From NCBI GenBank assembly GCA_964035545.1, contig OZ037767.1:29121628-29185627 (forward strand): DNA of 64,000 nucleotides. The letters are read 5' to 3'. The DNA comes from Bugula neritina (taxonomy: Eukaryota; Bryozoa; Gymnolaemata; Cheilostomatida; Bugulidae). This document shows, piece after piece, positions 46,144 to 58,424 of this stretch. The notes below the pieces were generated by a model. It worked only from the letters and a program-made list of their open reading frames with translations, did no database searches and was not told the DNA's origin. A program made the translations under genes and the position numbers. Numbering within the stretch: position 1 is the first letter of the stretch; each line of letters starts with the position of its first letter.

Positions 46144-47296
46144 CTAACGTTGAAACGGCATTATATATTTAAAGAAAGGTTCTTTGATTTCTTCAATTAG
46201 TTCCCTGGGTATATGCAAGTCTTTCACATCTGCGTTGGTCTTTTTACGAACATATTTTATGCACAGTTCTCTCAGTGTGTAAACTGCAAAAAGAAGTTGT
46301 ATTAGAAGTTGATAATAACAGCAACCACATCATAATAACATAAAATCAGAAGGTACAGCCGCAAACCTACAGCATGACCACAACTGACAAATACTTAATG
46401 TATATTTCTATAATGTAAACTATTTTAGCTATACGCATAAAACTGCTCAACATTTCTCTTGTCACTGCAACAATGTATAATCTTATTGGTTGGTGACTTT
46501 GTGTGGTTTCTAGAGTTATAATAGAACTACTTATATACTGGTGGCCATTATTAAGTTATAATAAGATGGAAGAGATGTAGCAGAAAACACCTCTCACATA
46601 TCACCTACACTATTATACAACTAAGAAACTAACTTTCTAAAAACTTATGATATCAAAACACAACAAATCATTGTAACAAAATGACAGACAACAATATCAT
46701 AAATATTTTCAAACAAAAACAGATAAATTGAACCAACCGGTTTCAAACTACCTGGTACAGTGACACACAATAACACAGGCCGCTTGTCCTGAGCCGTGAC
46801 TCCATTTTTGTTCCATGGCTCACAAACCCATATACTTTTGTTCTTAATGAGAAGCCTCTCTTTGGTAACACTGTTGATGGCAATCCAAAGATGACCGGCA
46901 AAACTCTGCACCACTACCCATTTGCCGGGCTGAATAGAATGATAGTACATGACTCCTTTGCCCTAAATATAAATTAGTAAAGTTTAAAGCCTACGTAATC
47001 AAAATGATCTGACATTATTGAATTGTAAATTTATTGTAAATTAAAAAAACAATGCAAAACCGTAGTTATGCAAATTAACCAACAAGAAAATCCTAGCAGA
47101 CGCAGTAAAGTATAAAAAGACTAGTATATTTCTAATAGTCGTGTAATCAGATCACCTGAAAGTTGATCCATATTATAGATATAGATGTATTCTTTGTCAA
47201 ATTACAAAATCGAAGAATTGATGGAACTTTTCCCTTTCGGTCTGACGCGATGCCTCGGTAATCTTGTGGGTATGTTAGTTCACAAGCTGATATCAT
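46144..47296 (-). CDS. VHL: von Hippel-Lindau protein (HIF E3 ligase substrate receptor)
   Basis: Three exons: 47296-47156, 46962-46752, 46283-46144 (TAG), 163 codons plus stop, close to the short human isoform. Beta domain: VPSILRFCNLT, IIWINF, then SFAGHLWIAI, aligned with human SYRGHLWLF. Residues corresponding to human Tyr98, Ser111, His115 and Trp117 (the hydroxyproline pocket) are present: Tyr in GKGVMYY, and Ser, His, Trp in SFAGHLW. Alpha domain: VYTLRELCIKYV, aligned with VYTLKERCLQVV, keeping the Leu and Cys that contact Elongin C. Known role: docks prolyl-hydroxylated HIF-alpha to Cul2-ElonginBC. Start ATG at 47296 (MISACEL) is chosen by length; the frame stays open upstream to 47377, so an earlier start is possible. 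Head-to-head with WDR3 across about 2 kb. Confidence 0.93.
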
Positions 47297-49331
47297 TGCA
47301 CGAATAGAAATCACTAGAAAGAAATCAAAATGATACAAAAACCTACTAGAAGTAAATCTAATACTTTGAATATTCATAACATTTCATTTTTATATGCTCA
47401 ATGTAATAAAACTAATGAAAAATTTTGAGATTGTCACTAGTAATCAATAGTAGCAAAATAGGGTCCAATAGAGGAAACAACTCCAAAATAAAATAATTTT
47501 TGTATGCCAAGATACTGATAGAGATAGGAACCAGTTAAACACTATAGGTAAGTGTAACACTAACTGTAAGTGACTGTGAGTAAGAAAACATTTGTCTATG
47601 AAGAACTCACCACGTAAAAATTAGAACACTCTGCTAACACCTACAGACGAAAAATTATGAGTGCCTCTTATCACTTATGTTGTAGTTGTTTTACTTTTTG
47701 TTTGGGTTTATTATATGTTGAAATAAATATCTAAATCCTAAGTTGTTCTTTACTACCTTTAGATATAGCAACTGCAAGGGCCAAGGGGTATAGACTGACT
47801 ACACAATTAGTGAATTACAATTTCTATGCTAGGCAAATACTAATACAGTAATAGTAATACTAATAGTAATAGTAATAGTAATACTAATAGCATAACAATC
47901 ACAATGAATGTTCTTACCATATAGCAAAATGCACTATGGGTTCGAGTATCAGAATAAGTATGCCAATTAAACAGAATGTATCACTATAAATATAAATAGT
48001 ACTATTACTAGTGTCAGTATGAGTACAACCGCTACCACGCTCAAAACTAATGAGACTAGTGCCAACAATGAACTGGAAAACAGCTATTTTTAGTTCAGTG
48101 AGTGAGAAATTCTGTAATAGGCCAGATTCTATTAATCTTGTCAGTTTAGTTAGGCGACTACATATATTTGCGACATTTTCTCTGCGCTAGTGGAAGAGTG
48201 GATCAAAAGGCGCGCACCCAGGTCAAGGTAACTGAATTACACGCTGTGAAAGTTTAGCTACAACACTAGCGTATGATATGACTATTTACTTGTCGTCTTA
48301 TAACTTGTAAGCTTTACTTACAGCTTATAATATTTAGGATTTTAATGAAAGATTAAGTTGAAAATATTTTCAAGAGAATAGCAGTAAAAACTTTCAAGTA
48401 TTGACTGTGGCTATGTCTGTAGCAGTAGGGTAACTGTAACACTAAGTCTAACCATTTAAACTTGAAGACTAAAGCAAAAGTTACTTGTTAAACAGAATGA
48501 GAATGACTCAATTACAATGACAATGTTGCAATGTTCATACCGATAATGATCCTGATACTCATAGTCATACTCATAGTGATAGTCATACTCATAGTGATAC
48601 TGATAGTCTAAACTCTAAGTCATACTAATGAGTAATGATACTTGTACTATTAAACTATAAGTTATAATTATACTGATACTGAATATGAGACTGAGTATCA
48701 GTATGAGTATCATGTATGACTATCACTGTGACTATCAACTTCAACTTTCAAGTTCAAGTATTAATCATTAAATTTAATGCTAATACTAATACTAATAGTA
48801 ATAGTAATACTAATACTAATAATAACAGTAGTACTAATAGCAGGGTATTGCCATTGTGATTGTCCGATCAATTGCGATCATATTGATATTCATTGTGATT
48901 GAGATTGAGTCTAGACTTGGAGTCAAACTCAAAATCAATCACAATGACTGACTTTGAGTGATTGGATTTGGCCTTGAGGTTGGTTGTGATCATCATTGTC
49001 ATCATCATGATGATAACTGACATGGAACATTAACAGTTACATGTGATCTTGTTTCTTTCCTAAAAGGGATAAATTGTGATGCTAGTCAATTGATTTCAGT
49101 TAGACAAAACTGCATGCTTTAGATTGTTTATCAATATGCATAAGTTTTAAATTTAATATATGAAAGCATTTGTACTTAAAATCTGAAGGGCGCAACTAAA
49201 GCGGGCATAATTAATAATATGTAAGTGAGTAAACTTTACGCTAAACTCAACTTACAGTATTGAATTCTGCTATAACTCCTCAACCATTCTTATGCTTATA
49301 GACATTGCCAGAACCATTTTGATTTACTGCT
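47297..49331. other. VHL-WDR3 intergenic region with ACT/AGT-rich islands
   Basis: No coding exon. Islands at about 47830-47890 (aatagtaatactaatagtaa) and 48530-48850, the latter with near-period-6 alternation of catact and catagt words. Both promoters should be here. A short GC-richer stretch near 48205-48230 (gatcaaaaggcgcgcaccca) stands out but cannot be assigned. Confidence 0.5.
48530..48850. repeat. ACT/AGT-rich low-complexity island upstream of WDR3
   Basis: Words such as catactcatagtgatagtc and actaatactaatagtaatag repeat imperfectly for about 300 bp, with blocks in opposite orientation (agt-rich then act-rich). Confidence 0.75.
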
Positions 49332-52300
49332 ATGGGTTTGACGAAGCAGTACCACAGGTACAATGCTGCTGGTGTGTTCTCACTCATTGCGAGTGGGAAA
49401 TGTAATGTTGTATGGCTCAACTATGAGGGACGCAAGGATAAATATTGTGCAGTTGGAGCCTGCGAAGATGTCCTTATATGGGACGTTAAGACAGGTCAAC
49501 AGGTAAATATAGCGACTTTCCATCATCACACTATTATTTAGAAATATTACTCATCACAGTTGCTCTTCAATTATCATTTTTAAAATTTTACTCTTGGCAG
49601 TTAGTGAAATATTACTAAAGTAAAGCATTAGAATTAGCACGATGTTTGGTGTTTATTACCTAACCTACCATAAAGGATTAAGTTTAAAGATTCTGTATAA
49701 ATATTAGTGATAGTTTTTCGAAACTTAAGCGTGAGTTGTTTCAGGTTGGTCGTCTACCTGGTAATGAGCATGAAGTTGTGCGTCTAGCCGTGTCTCCCAA
49801 TGGATCTCATATAGCAGTTGGCTATCACAATGGAACTGTTAAAATGTTTGATATCAAGTCTGGCGAGGAGTTGGTAACGTTTAGTGGTCACAAAACTGCA
49901 ATCTCTACACTTGCCTTTGATGAAAAAGGCATGCTACTTGCATCAGGCTCCATGGTAGGCCTAATACTATCAATTTGTGTTATTCTATAGTGTGAGATCT
50001 GCTGATGATAATTTTCTTGTAATGTTAACATAATATATTCTTCAAAAGTGTTTACTATATGTATCATCCAGAGATCCCGTGATTGTCATAATGTGTTTGC
50101 TATGCATCTGAATTCATGGTTAAATTTACTCTCGATTTCTTATTAAAAATGTTTTAGCATTAACAAATGTTAAACTTTTGCCGTCCTGTCTCACCCCATT
50201 GCGATCAACACATCTCTTTACTTTCACTCAGATGCCTTAGCCTAGGTTCTATTGGTCTGTTCTTATCACTTTGTAGGACACACACATCATAGTGTGGGAC
50301 ACGGTTAGTCAGAGCGGGTTGTACAGGTTGAAAGGTCACAAAGGGCGAATCACACAACTCGTGTTTATGAGAACTCAGAATATTCTCATTTCATCGTGAG
50401 TCTCTTCTGTTTTGAATATTGGCTAGATTTTGCTGTAGAACGTACTGTACATCTGGACTAATATTATACAGATTCTTTATCATCTTGTAACACTGACTAG
50501 TAACTAATTACTGTAGCAGTGACTGCAGTGCTGGTGCACTAATTGATGAGACATAAAACACAAACTACGACTTACGGTGTTTAGTTTCATTGTTTCACTC
50601 TTTGCAGATCAAAGGACACGTTTGTCAAGTTCTGGGATTTGGACACTCAGCACTGCTTCAGGACACTGTTGACCCACAAGACTGAGGTGTATGGGATACA
50701 GTTGGACCACGATGAGAGCAGGATGTACACCGGCTCGGCCGATAATGAAATCAGAGTCTACAATATAGCACCGGTCACAGAAGAATTACAAGAAAAGGTA
50801 ACTCCAAGTTTCTCTATTTTGCTCCGTATTCTAGCTGCAGTTTTTTACAGCCTAATCTGTACTATATGTCCTTTCTGGGAGTTTTTCACAGGTGGGTAGA
50901 ATTTTCTGTAGTTGAAAGAAGCAAAGGAAATGGCCGCATCACACTCTAAGAAGCAGAAGGTCAAAGATGAGACGATGGATGAGGGGAGTGACAGCGAGGG
51001 AGATGCTGATAGGGAGGAAGAGCAGCTCGTTGAAGAGGTCAGCATTGCACTCTGTCATCCATAGGCAGCACCACTCTCTGTTATAGTATTCATAGGCAGC
51101 ACCACTCTCTGTTATAGTATACATAGGTAGCACCACTCTCTGTTATAGTATGCATAGGCAGCACCGCTCTATTGTAGCAACAAGAATTCGGAAACATGTT
51201 TTGTATCATTTGAATTAGATTATAGCATATTTGGTAAATACACACTATAGTCAAACTAGCTTGTAGTGAGATCTGAAAATTCCTGCAGTGTTATGTCTAC
51301 TTTATAAGATTTACTTCTACGTATTATATATATAACATGTTGTTGTATTCTATTTAAAACACATGCTGTTATTCTATTTATCAGAGGCTGCTCTCCTGCC
51401 AGTACGCTGGATCTTTGCTGAGGACAGGTAAAGGACGAACTGTTAACCTGTATATCGACAGTTCAGGGAGGTCCCTTACCTGCCACGTGAGTTGTCTACT
51501 CATTCTAATTGTTTGTTCAGTATAATATTTTTCTATTCATTCATTTCTTATGGTTGACTCAGCGAGATTATTTGAAAAAAAATATATGCCTTGAGAATTT
51601 TTATCTAGCCAAATGTCTTGTATTCTGGTTGGTGTCTCTGAAAGGAATAACTGTCATTTGACGTATGAGAGTCACTGCAGTATTCACCATGATGTTTTTC
51701 AATGCTAATAATCACTGAGATGGTTCGGTTAATAATTTCTATGGCAGATTATAAATTAATTACAAATTCCTATTATAGGTTATAAATTAAATATATCAAT
51801 CTATGAAACTATGAGATGCTCTGATCTCTTTCTATACACAACTGCCACATGATGCTGCTGCCTTTAGTGTCTGATTATAAACATCTCATTTCTTGCAGGG
51901 GTTAGACAAGTCCATTGAAATGTTTCTTATACGCACACCAGAAGAGAAAAAGCAGCTAAGAAAGAAAGCAGCGAGTAAGTTGAGAAAGAGGCTTCGTCAC
52001 GACGGAGAAGATGATCAGGGAGTAAAGGAGGCCACCTATCAGCTGACTGTCGAGGAGCAGCATTCTAGACACGTGCCAGTCAGATTACCTGCTAAGGCTA
52101 GCTCTGTCGCTACTATCTGCTCACCTGCTGGGTCCTGTCAGGTAATTACTGTCACTACCATCTGCTCACCTGCTGGGTCCTGTCAGGTAATTACTCTCAC
52201 TACCATCTGCTCACCTGCTGGGTCCTGTCAGGTAACTACTGTCACTACTATCTGCTTACCTGCTGGGTCCTGTCAGGTAATTACTGTCACTACCATCTGC

Positions 52301-55300
52301 TCACCTGCTGGGTCTTGTCAGGTAACTATTGTCCACTGCCAAAACACCTGCCGGGTCCTGTCGGGTAGTGACCACTAGTCATGTTTGTATTGCAATGTGT
52401 AGCAGATGGTGAACCTTTGTGATTCTTTTGGGGTCAATTTGATAAATATTTTCAGTTTAGGTAAATTATAGACAGGTTTCCATTTATAGTTTGTTAAGGT
52501 TACAATAGTTGAACTGAATATAAACTAAATATGAAAAATTCCAAAATCGTGTGAACATTCCGAATAACGCTATTTGAAGGCACTGGTCTGCGCTATTTGA
52601 AGGCACTGGTCTGCGTAAAAACTTACAACTATGGTGAGGAAACATGGGAATGTTGGAGTACAAATTTTTTTGCTGTTAACAATTACAGCTTCTGATAAAA
52701 CAGTTGATAGTTAAAGTGGTACTCATATCTTACTAATTATTCATCATACAGCAGAATCGTTCTGTCAAACTAAAATGTCAAAAGTCAAACAAATGAAACT
52801 CATGATTTCAAATGCTCAACTCATTTTGGAATAATGATACTTGTGAAGTTATAATATAGTTTGATATGTATTCAGTTTGTAGCGCTGTTATCAAACAATG
52901 GTCTCTACTCTGGCCAAGTTGATCTATTAGAACAGAAATCTTTGATCTCTAAAGCTAGTCATTTATCTACACCTGGACACAAAAGTGATGTCAGAGCTCT
53001 GAGTTTTAGCAATGATGATTCAGCTATTGCTAGTGCTAGCGGCGATCAGTTGAAAGTTTGGAACAGGTAAGTTGTATTGATTTTGAAGATTAAATACATT
53101 AAATCACTGCAAGTTTGTATTTGTTGTACGCTAGTATCAAGTATCAGTATTATACCGTGTTGAGATTTGTTCACATCAGGAGTTTTTCATGGAAAAGTCA
53201 ATCATTTTTTGCCATCACCAATTTCAGAAAACTGCAAGCAATTTTATTTTAATGTTTTCTATGTCCAAAATGTTTTAGCAACATATATTTTTTTAAGTTT
53301 ACTATCTTACTTGTTTAAGCAGTTTAGGACATATTTACACACAGGCGAGCACATTTTTGAAAAAATAGCTGTAGACATAATTAAACAAGTATTCCTCAAA
53401 TCGTTAGGCCTACTATCCTTCAACTGGTTCCAGCATAAGTTTTTGTGTCAAGATGTTGTCATAATTTCAGTGTGTCTGTCTTTAAGATTGTGTCTTTTTT
53501 TGTTTTTCTTGTTTTTTTCACACAAACACTTTAATGTGTGCAGCCTTTAAAAACTTTCTCATGACATGCATAAGTAATTACTTGATGTTTGTTTATTGTA
53601 GAGATAGCCTGAAGTGCATACGTACAATGCCCTGTGGATACGCGCTATGCTGTGCCTTCCTACCTGGGGATCGGTATATAGCTGTTGGAACTAAGGTACT
53701 GTAGGACTTCGCTTATTGTTATTTCACTACTGGATACAGTTTATTTAGAATGATGCCAATTGTGTATTATATCACTAGTTTATGTCATTATATTCTGCTG
53801 CCTTACAACCTGAGAAACTATAGCATTCTACTATACCACACTTCTATCTGTGATAATCAAAATTCGCATTGCTACGTTTCATAAATTCTTACCAACTTCA
53901 CAAATTTTCTGTTTGGGTGATGAAATTGCTAGATCCAATATACTTATATTGTGCAGTAACAACATCTTACGTATGAACTACATGATGCCTGCCCATGTAA
54001 AATCATTGAGTTTCAGCAACTGAAGCATAAGAGTTCCCAGGAATGCAGTTCTGTGCGCAGAGTAGCACTTTCTTATGCTATTATGCTTGTGAATGGATAC
54101 GGATATTCTCTGTTCACTCAAGTATGGGCTCGTAACTCCTTGTCGTGTTCCAGGCTGGAATACTGCAGATATTTGACATAGCGAGCAGCTGTCTGGTGGA
54201 GGAAGTAGAAGCGCACAAGGAAGCTATTTGGTCACTTTGTGTACTCCCAGACAAAAGAGGTATTGTGACAGGAAGTGCCGACCAGAAAGTCAAGTTTTGG
54301 CAGTTTGAACTGGTCGAAGAGGATGAAGCTGGGGAAGATGAAAACGCGATGGAAACCAGTGAATCCGCACAGATGCCTACCAAGTATGTTTCTATCAACT
54401 TCGTAGGAGGTATCTTTCCCCAACCACATATTTTCATCACTTTTTCTCTAGCGTTTTACCCCTAATGCACTGCAGCCAAATAGGCAGTTTGACTCTGTAC
54501 TCAGGGTGGCGATAGAGTTATCTTCTCTTACTCACAAATGTGTGTGGAATAATGTGCGTTGTCATGACGATGTAGAAACAGAAGACTGACTCTGGTACCC
54601 ACCAGAGTGTTGAAGATGTCGGATGCTGTACTCTGTGTGAAAGTCTGTGCCAACAATAAGCTGTTAGCTGTCAGTCTCAACGACTATACCATCAAAGTAT
54701 TCTATGTTGATACTCTCAAGGTCAGTGAAAGGTTATACTGGACTATTTCACACTTCTCTAGTATTCTGTTGAAAGGTTACTACATGACGTTTTTGATACA
54801 ATATATGGTTTCGAATTTGTATTTCTTTTATTTGATTTTATTCTATTTTGCATATAATTTAAATGGTTTTTTAAACAGTAGGTAGTAGAATGTTATGTTT
54901 CTGTCATGCAGAACGTTAATTTTAAATAATGAAATTTAGAAAAAACCGTCCTAAGATCTGATATAACTGAGTAGTTTGTAGTTCATGTTAAAAACTTATG
55001 ACTTCAATTTTGCAGCCAAAGCCTGCAGAGTACACACTATGTGTTATATTAGGCTAGATTTTTGGTTTTGAAATAACTTATGGAAGCAGTAGTCGCTGCT
55101 TTCACTTGCAATAGTTGAATATTGGCAAGTTGGTACTGACAGAAATTATACAAGAAATATCTTGTCAGTATTGGTTTCAATATCTCCTTCTGTTAACTGT
55201 TGTACATCTCATCATATTACAGCATCACTGGCTGATAGTTGACTTGTACTTACCTGTACGTTGTTTCAGTTCTTCCTTTCTCTGTACGGACACAGTCTGC

Positions 55301-58300
55301 CTGCCTCAGTTATTGACATCTCTACAGACTCGACTCTTCTAGTCTCTGGTTCCGCCGACAAGAATATCAAGATCTGGGGCCTAGACTTTGGCGACTGCCA
55401 TAAGAGTATATTTGCACACGACGATGAGTAAGACATTCACTGCTGTCCCATTCTATTGCGAACCTGATTAGATGAGTCATGTGTTCAGCCTAGCCTATTA
55501 AATGATCACGTATGCTGTAAATATTAGTTCAGATTCCGTCGCTTTTGTTGCGACTTAATTGTATTTGTAATAATTTGTAGGCATTTATAAAGATGTATAT
55601 CAGATACTAGTTTATTAGACTGAGTGCTTTATATAAAACTCAGTATTTATGTAGTTAGATTAAGTGGGAGGCGCTTACAAGTTAGAATCTAACCAGCTAT
55701 TATTTCATGACCGATTCTTCTGCTCCCTTTTTCTGCTATTCCATTAATTCGGGGATTCCGTTCATTGCCTTCACTTGGCGTTGCTTCCTCTTGCAGTATT
55801 ATGGGAGTGTGTTTCCTGCCCAAAACACACCTCTTCTTCTCCTGTGCAAGGGACGGCTCTATAAAGCAATGGGACGCTGACAAGTTCACACATGTCACCA
55901 CGCTGAGACCCGCCCACCACGCAGAGGTGTGGTCTATCGTCTCGAGTTCCAGCGGAATGTCGTTAGTCAGCTCTTCTCACGACAGGAGCATCAGAGTGTG
56001 GGAGAAGTCTGCAGAGGTTCTGGTGTTGGAGGAGGAGAAGGAGCAGCAGAGAGAGAAAGAGGCTGATATGGAGATAGAGCACGAAGAAAACCCAGTTGTA
56101 AGTGCAGGCTATGGTTTGAAGAACTCAAGCTAATATGTTTAAGGATCTAGGTTATGATGTTGAAGGTATTTCAAAGCCTTTAGTATGAGTTGAAACCTGG
56201 ACGAATTTGTGTTTAGAGATTTGTTTGTTTCTATTGTTACAGTGTTCTGTTTAATTTATTAGTAGCAGTTTCTTGCAGTGATAGAGGTGTCTGTCTGATA
56301 AATATCAAAAGACATATCTGAGTGTGGAAGCCACAGACTTTTCTGGTTAAACGGATTTTCCAATGTACATAACATTATTCTTCCTGTTGCATCAATTATA
56401 CGCTTATATATGTTTACTATGGGCTTCCTTTGACAATTGCGTTTACTTTGCTGCTTCTAGGTGCCGGGAGAAACCAGTGAAGAAATTGGATTTGCAAGCA
56501 AAAAGACTGTAGAATCTGTAAAAAGCACAGAAAGGATCATGGAAGCTATAGATCTATGGCGGACTGAGAAAACTAAAATTGTTGTATGTTTATTGGGTGA
56601 TGAGATAGCATTGTGCGGCTGTGTTAGGAGTTACACTCTCTCACTTTGCAGAGTGCCATGTGGTATATTTTATGTGATTTCATTGGTGTGCATGCTGAAT
56701 CAGCAATACACTGGTTCACCAAAAACATGCTTTTATGTAGCTTCACTTGAGTATAGTACAACCCAACCAGCTGTGTATACTTGTGTGACATGTTGAAGTT
56801 AACATATCAGGTAAACTTGTAAATGTAACTTTGTTCTTTGGTGCAAGTGATGACTTCATTCTCTATTCAGTTTGAATTAATTTTTAGAAATCGGATGAGG
56901 ATTTACATCCTTTGCTGCGAGCCTTCAAATGCAAGTCACCCGTGGATTACGTGTTGGAGGTGTTGAAGAAAGTTAAGCCGAGGTGAGATCTGCAAATGAT
57001 TACATCTCTTAAACTTTTCATATCCTTAGGAGAGTTTTCCTTCCTTGCATCTTTATCGTATTATTCACAAATATATGTTTGCTCATTTTACTGGTCATGA
57101 AATGGTTTGATAACAAGTTGTTTCATTAAATAATCTGGCCATTGGCTCTCAGTGTGCTCTGTCGGAGGGTGTGTCTCAAGCTGTCCAACAATATTGGGTA
57201 CTAGGGTTTTTAAACTCTGACTACATTTGCTGTAATGACCTTGTAGATATTTATATGATGTATACTGACAGGTCTGGTTACATATAGTTATTGGTAGATG
57301 TATGGTGGACACACATGTGAAATATCTAAATAAATATACGTTTTACTCGCTAGATGCAACATCTTGCTGTATTCATAGCACTGAAATCCAAGCAACGGAG
57401 ATTTCTAACCGCACATAAACTAATGTTGTTTGAAACTACAAGCTACTGCTACTACTACTACATTGTCTAGTAAACTTGAAGATGTACTCTAATGCATTCA
57501 TAATTTTATGTGGCAGCGAGTTGGAGGAGTCGCTGCTGGTCATGCCTTTCCACTTTGCGACAGACCTTCTGCAACTTCTTGACGTGCTGCTGAAACAGCA
57601 ACGTAACGTTGAACTGGTCACCAAGTGCCTTCTCTTTCTCATGAGGTAAAGACTGACTTTGATTAAATATAAATGGTGCAATCTTTGTTGCTATTACCCA
57701 ATATATTATCATCTATTTTAGCAGGAAATTATGTTGGAAGTGTTTTTATGTAATATATGATAATTATCATGTACTATAGATTAAGTGATTATATAATATA
57801 TGATATATTATATGGTGATTATTGTATGATATATGATTATATGATATAGGATACACCATAATCAGATAACGTCCAATCAAATGATCCTACCAACTATAGA
57901 CCGACTCAAGACATCTAGTACACACGTTGTGGAAAAATATAAGGTTTGTTGATAAGACACATTACCTGACATATTGTAAGACATACATAATTAATAGAAA
58001 TCATGTAGCTTTAACAGTTTTTGTTGAAACTATTTTGTTGTGTGCAAAACCATACCCTTCCAGCTCAACTCTATGTTCCATAATTTGTTTATGTTCAATA
58101 GTATATTTATATTCAATAGTATATTTATATTCAATAGTATATTATCAAAACATAACCTGCATTTTTTACATTTTCAGGACAGGATTGGTGTAAATATGTC
58201 AGCGCTGACTATATTGAAATCAAGATTAGAAGAAAGAAGCGCAGATGAGCTATTTACAGATGCAACTGATCGATTCAAGAAAAAGGAAAAAAGGCGCAAG

Positions 58301-58330
58301 GGAAAACACAAAGGACCACAGCTCGTGTGA
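49332..58330 (+). CDS. WDR3: WDR3 / UTP12, SSU processome WD-repeat protein
   Basis: Eighteen exons, phases all consistent: 49332-49502, 49745-49954, 50277-50395, 50608-50797, 50912-51037, 51385-51486, 51899-52141, 52876-53066, 53602-53695, 54154-54383, 54582-54720, 55270-55427, 55797-56097, 56461-56583, 56888-56982, 57517-57645, 57850-57943, 58178-58330 (TGA); 955 codons, human 943. Start [16 protein letters not shown] is nearly the vertebrate N-terminus. Two WD40 propellers ([31 protein letters not shown]; later [43 protein letters not shown]), then the Utp12 C-terminal domain ([15 protein letters not shown]) and a Lys-rich end. WDR3/Utp12 is a UTP-B subunit in nucleolar 18S rRNA processing. 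Exon 7's donor sits in a 45-bp array that copies it five times in frame. Confidence 0.96.
51060..51175 (+). repeat. 31-bp tandem repeat in WDR3 intron 5
   Basis: Close to four copies of a unit containing cataggcagcaccactctct and gttatagtat, about 20 bp after the donor at 51038. Confidence 0.92.
52112..52333 (+). repeat. 45-bp minisatellite spanning the WDR3 exon 7 splice donor, five copies
   Basis: Five copies of a 45-bp unit containing ctgctgggtcctgtcag followed by gtaatt or gtaact. Potential donors after 52141, 52186, 52231, 52276 and 52321 are exactly 45 bp apart. The frame stays open through all copies, up to a stop at 52376-52378. Confidence 0.95.
58097..58146 (+). repeat. 18-bp tandem repeat in the last WDR3 intron
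   Basis: Three copies of agtatatttatattcaat ending about 30 bp before the acceptor of the last exon. Confidence 0.85.
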
Positions 58331-58418
58331 AGCAGCAATTTATATGAAAATGATACTGTTTGAAGAATTGAGCAAAGCACCACAGTTCAAGTCACATAGT
58401 TATCTTTTTTTTTCAAAA

Positions 58419-58424
58419 AATAAA
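58419..58424 (+). other. polyadenylation signal AATAAA of WDR3
   Basis: AATAAA 89 nt after the stop codon, followed by a T/G-rich stretch (tgagctttgtttatttaatt). Confidence 0.55.

Noticed and set aside
50845-51136. Minus-strand ORFs opposite WDR3 exon 5
   Set aside because: Antisense shadows of the acidic linker exon and the adjacent 31-bp repeat.
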